Source: Tessaracoccus lacteus (lineage in GTDB: Bacteria > Actinomycetota > Actinomycetes > Propionibacteriales > Propionibacteriaceae). From it: a DNA stretch of 64,000 nucleotides. Positions 62,385 through 64,000 of the stretch are shown here, one piece after another; positions within the stretch are counted from its first letter, which is position 1, and each line of letters begins with the position of its first letter. Both the position numbers and the translations under genes were made by a program. The notes under the pieces were generated by a model. It ran no database searches and was not told where the DNA came from. It worked only from the letters and a program-made list of their open reading frames with translations. The stretch covers positions 2,976,001 through 3,040,000 of the forward strand of contig NZ_CP123967.1 in NCBI RefSeq assembly GCF_029917005.1, given 5' to 3'.

Positions 62385-63128
62385 GTGGTCAGAAGGCGCG
62401 CCCTGCTGGCGGCGGCGGTGACGCTGCCGCTGACGGGGTGCGTCGACGTCGGTTCGTTCGACGGGTCGACGCTCGGCGGCTGCCGGACCCCGGACAGCCT
62501 GGTCTCGTTCGACACCGTCGGCGGGGCGCCACTGGCCTACGAGCTGTCGGGGAACCGGCAGGCGTTCCGCGCCGACCCGCGATTCATCGAACTCCTCGAC
62601 GCCTGGGCCGCCGACTGGGAGTCGGCGGCCGGGCTCGGACAGCTGACGGAGATCTCGACCTACGGCGCCTATGTCGACCGCTGCGAGTCCTGGCACGCGG
62701 CGGGACGCGCCTTCGACTTCGCCGTCGTGCGACACGAGGACGGCGAGGTGTCGTGCCGCTACGACGAGTGGGGCGACGACGCGGGTCGGCTGCGGGACTA
62801 CTGGCGGCTGGCCGCCTCGCTCGCGGCGCACCTCACGTACACGCTGACACTCAGCTACAACGCCCAGCACCACAACCACATCCACGTGGACAACGGGGTG
62901 AGCGGCTACGACGCCCCCCGGTTCCGGGAGCAATCACGCGCCCAGGTGCAGGTGATCCAGGGCGTGGTGCGCCACGTGTTCGGCCGCGACTGCCCCGAGA
63001 ACGGAAGCTATGACGACGCGACCCGCGACGCCGTGCGCTCCGTCCAGTCCCAGCTGGGCATCACCGCCCCGCTGGCCGACGTCGACGGCTGGCGCCAGTT
63101 CCTCACCCGCGCCGCCTCGGGAGGCTGA
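62385..63128 (+). CDS. Extensin-like lipoprotein (predicted murein hydrolase fold)
   Basis: Predicted extracellular lipoprotein of 247 residues from GTG 62385. An Arg-rich start (VRRRALLAAAVTLPLTGC) with lipobox Cys follows; the twin Arg would fit Tat export. The extensin-like C-terminal domain spans about 35-185: STYGAYVDRCESWHAAGRAFDFAVV with the His/Asp pair and QHHNHIHVDNG, typical of D-Ala-D-Ala peptidase relatives. The last 60 residues (RHVFGRDCPENGSYDDATRDAVRSVQSQLGI) form a peptidoglycan-binding-like helix bundle. Probably trims cell-wall peptides. Four Cys are present for possible disulfides. Confidence 0.82.
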   Translation: MVRRRALLAAAVTLPLTGCVDVGSFDGSTLGGCRTPDSLVSFDTVGGAPLAYELSGNRQAFRADPRFIELLDAWAADWESAAGLGQLTEISTYGAYVDRCESWHAAGRAFDFAVVRHEDGEVSCRYDEWGDDAGRLRDYWRLAASLAAHLTYTLTLSYNAQHHNHIHVDNGVSGYDAPRFREQSRAQVQVIQGVVRHVFGRDCPENGSYDDATRDAVRSVQSQLGITAPLADVDGWRQFLTRAASGG

Positions 63129-63129
63129 C

Positions 63130-63274
63130 CCGCCTGCTCACTGGGGTGCGACGGCAGGATGAACCCGTTGCACGAGTCAGCCGGGACGCCGCCGACGACT
63201 TCAGCCCAGAACTCGGCCAGAGCGGTCGGGGTGACGGCGTTGATGGTGATGCAAAGGACGGTGAGAAGCGCCAT
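63130..63274 (-). pseudogene. 5' fragment of a VOC/glyoxalase-like gene
   Basis: From ATG 63274 the frame reads LLTVLCITINAVTPTALAEFWAEVVGG, which is the usual N-terminal strand and helix of small VOC-family proteins (hydrophobic strand, then FW and a Gly pair). After GFILPSHPSEQAG it runs into the extensin-like gene in antisense and stops resembling the family. No C-terminal metal-binding strands follow. A deletion or rearrangement next to the extensin gene probably removed them. Confidence 0.5.
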
Positions 63275-63333
63275 GCCCCGGGGCTATCGGGGCGGTTCGC
63301 CCCTCCCTCGTCGGGCCGCGCGCTGATGGCGGC

Positions 63334-63819
63334 CTACAGCTCGACGAGTTCCTGCGCCCAGGCGCGGGCGGCCGCCCGGTCGACGTTGTCCTGCTCCGGC
63401 TTCCGCAGGATCCTGAGCAGGAGCCGGCCGAAGAACCCGGTCTTCGACTTCTCGTACCGGCCCGCGAAGGTCGCGCTGGCCGCGGCTCCGATCGGCTCGA
63501 CGGCCGAGGCGTTGTACCCGAGGGCCTCTTCCTGCTTGCCGGGGTCGGCCGCGTTGAGGCAGGTGTTGAACACGGCGACGGTGGTCGACTCGAGGTTCGG
63601 CTGATTGGCGTTCAGCCACGCCACGGCCTCGGGGTAGAAGCGTCCGGCGTTGATGCCTGAGCCCACCACGACGAGTTCGGCGTCACGCACCTGGGGCGCA
63701 TCCTGCAGGCACTCGACGCGCACCTGGTCTCCGTTGGACCGCAGCTCCCGGGCGATCGCGTCGGCGATCTCGTGGGCAGCGCCGAGTCGGGTTGCGTAGG
63801 CGATCAGGACGTTGCGCAT
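63334..63819 (-). CDS. Flavodoxin-domain protein
   Basis: FMN-binding protein of 161 residues, start at ATG 63819. The phosphate loop is YATRLGAAHEIADAIA (about 8-23), followed by LVVVGSGINAGRFYPEAVAWL and VAVFNTCLNAADP, the usual flavin-contact segments. The C-terminal basic helix (KSKTGFFGRLLLRILRKP) is typical of HemG/protoporphyrinogen-like flavodoxins in actinobacteria. Role not known. The -10 TACTGT is 6 nt from its ATG. Confidence 0.88.
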   Translation of the reverse strand: MRNVLIAYATRLGAAHEIADAIARELRSNGDQVRVECLQDAPQVRDAELVVVGSGINAGRFYPEAVAWLNANQPNLESTTVAVFNTCLNAADPGKQEEALGYNASAVEPIGAAASATFAGRYEKSKTGFFGRLLLRILRKPEQDNVDRAAARAWAQELVEL

Positions 63820-63825
63820 GGATCG

Positions 63826-63831
63826 ACAGTA
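63826..63831 (-). promoter_or_regulatory. -10 box TACTGT of the flavodoxin gene
   Basis: Minus strand: TACTGT, CGATCC, ATG 63819. Confidence 0.55.
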
Positions 63832-63898
63832 ACGCCCGTCGTCGCGGTAAGGCTTGCCTGGGGTCCGCAACAGGCGACCCCAGGCATGTCGCAGCTTG

Positions 63899-64000
63899 TC
63901 AGTCGAAGATCGGGTCGACGGTGCGGGTGCGCTTCAGCTCGAAGAACCCGGGGTAGGCGGTGACCTTCACGAAGCCGTCGAACAGATCGCCGGCTGCCTC
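63899..64000 (-). CDS. C-terminal end of an unidentified gene, 5' part outside window
   Basis: The last 33 codons of a gene entering from the right edge: they include DLFDGFVKVTAYPGFFELK and end RTRTVDPIFD, then TGA. In frame and coding in character; too short to assign a family. It is 79 bp upstream of the flavodoxin start, on the same strand. Confidence 0.6.
   Translation of the reverse strand, partial: EAAGDLFDGFVKVTAYPGFFELKRTRTVDPIFD

Overview
The window is GC-rich, densely packed DNA from an actinobacterium. The gene content points to the Propionibacteriaceae (Tessaracoccus-like), but that placement is inference from gene families and was not tested. Supporting signs are the DUF6049-like gene next to MurJ fused to a dead kinase, a GntP/GntK/Gnd gluconate cluster with a FadR-type regulator, and many genes whose start codon lies 6-8 nt after a TANNNT -10 box with no Shine-Dalgarno (leaderless transcripts).

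Layout. 1-1408: 5' part of a class A penicillin-binding protein. 1409-4892: a foreign-looking patch with an orphan coding remnant, the frameshifted 3' quarter of a type ISP restriction-modification enzyme, a multidomain protein of unknown function and a 59-residue zinc-ribbon protein. 5032-13253: nitrilase-like hydrolase, CCA-adding enzyme, PfkB sugar kinase, VanZ/RDD membrane protein and the gluconate operon with its divergent regulator. 13317-18907: cell-envelope pair (DUF6049-like protein, MurJ-pseudokinase). 19079-22785: PaiB-like protein between two copies of a short repeat, YbaK-like deacylase, two-domain LigD. 22993-26496: TetR plus a degenerate ABC ATPase and a YhgE/Pip membrane protein. 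26563-28904: glycerol kinase and facilitator. 29301-32720: four-gene operon of WXG100-like/Gly-Ser-rich proteins and a lipoprotein. 32875-38638: YhgE/Pip protein, an MMPL transporter with a dead ABC-ATPase tail, and a TetR regulator. 38647-40357: MBL hydrolase and GalE. 40492-50579: complete L-rhamnose module (mutarotase, ABC importer, LacI regulator, isomerase, and one polypeptide fusing rhamnulokinase to aldolase). 50639-57501: small membrane protein, two-component system, MFS and TerC genes behind a candidate yybP-ykoY riboswitch, lipoprotein transpeptidase. 57508-59882: a palindrome-rich repeat array split by an IS110-family element. 59919-60574: SMR pair behind a guanidine-III riboswitch. 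60715-64000: DUF885 protein, extensin-like lipoprotein, VOC remnant, flavodoxin and the end of an unidentified gene.

How the parts work together. The gluconate genes import and phosphorylate gluconate and pass it to the pentose phosphate pathway. The rhamnose genes import rhamnose, isomerise it, phosphorylate it and cleave it to DHAP and lactaldehyde; two matching LacI operators tie the divergent halves together. Two cassettes share one design: a TetR regulator, an ABC-like module (a separate gene in one, a dead domain fused to MMPL in the other) and a YhgE/Pip protein. The second cassette lies directly upstream of the WXG100-like operon on the same strand, so a non-canonical export system is possible but unproven.
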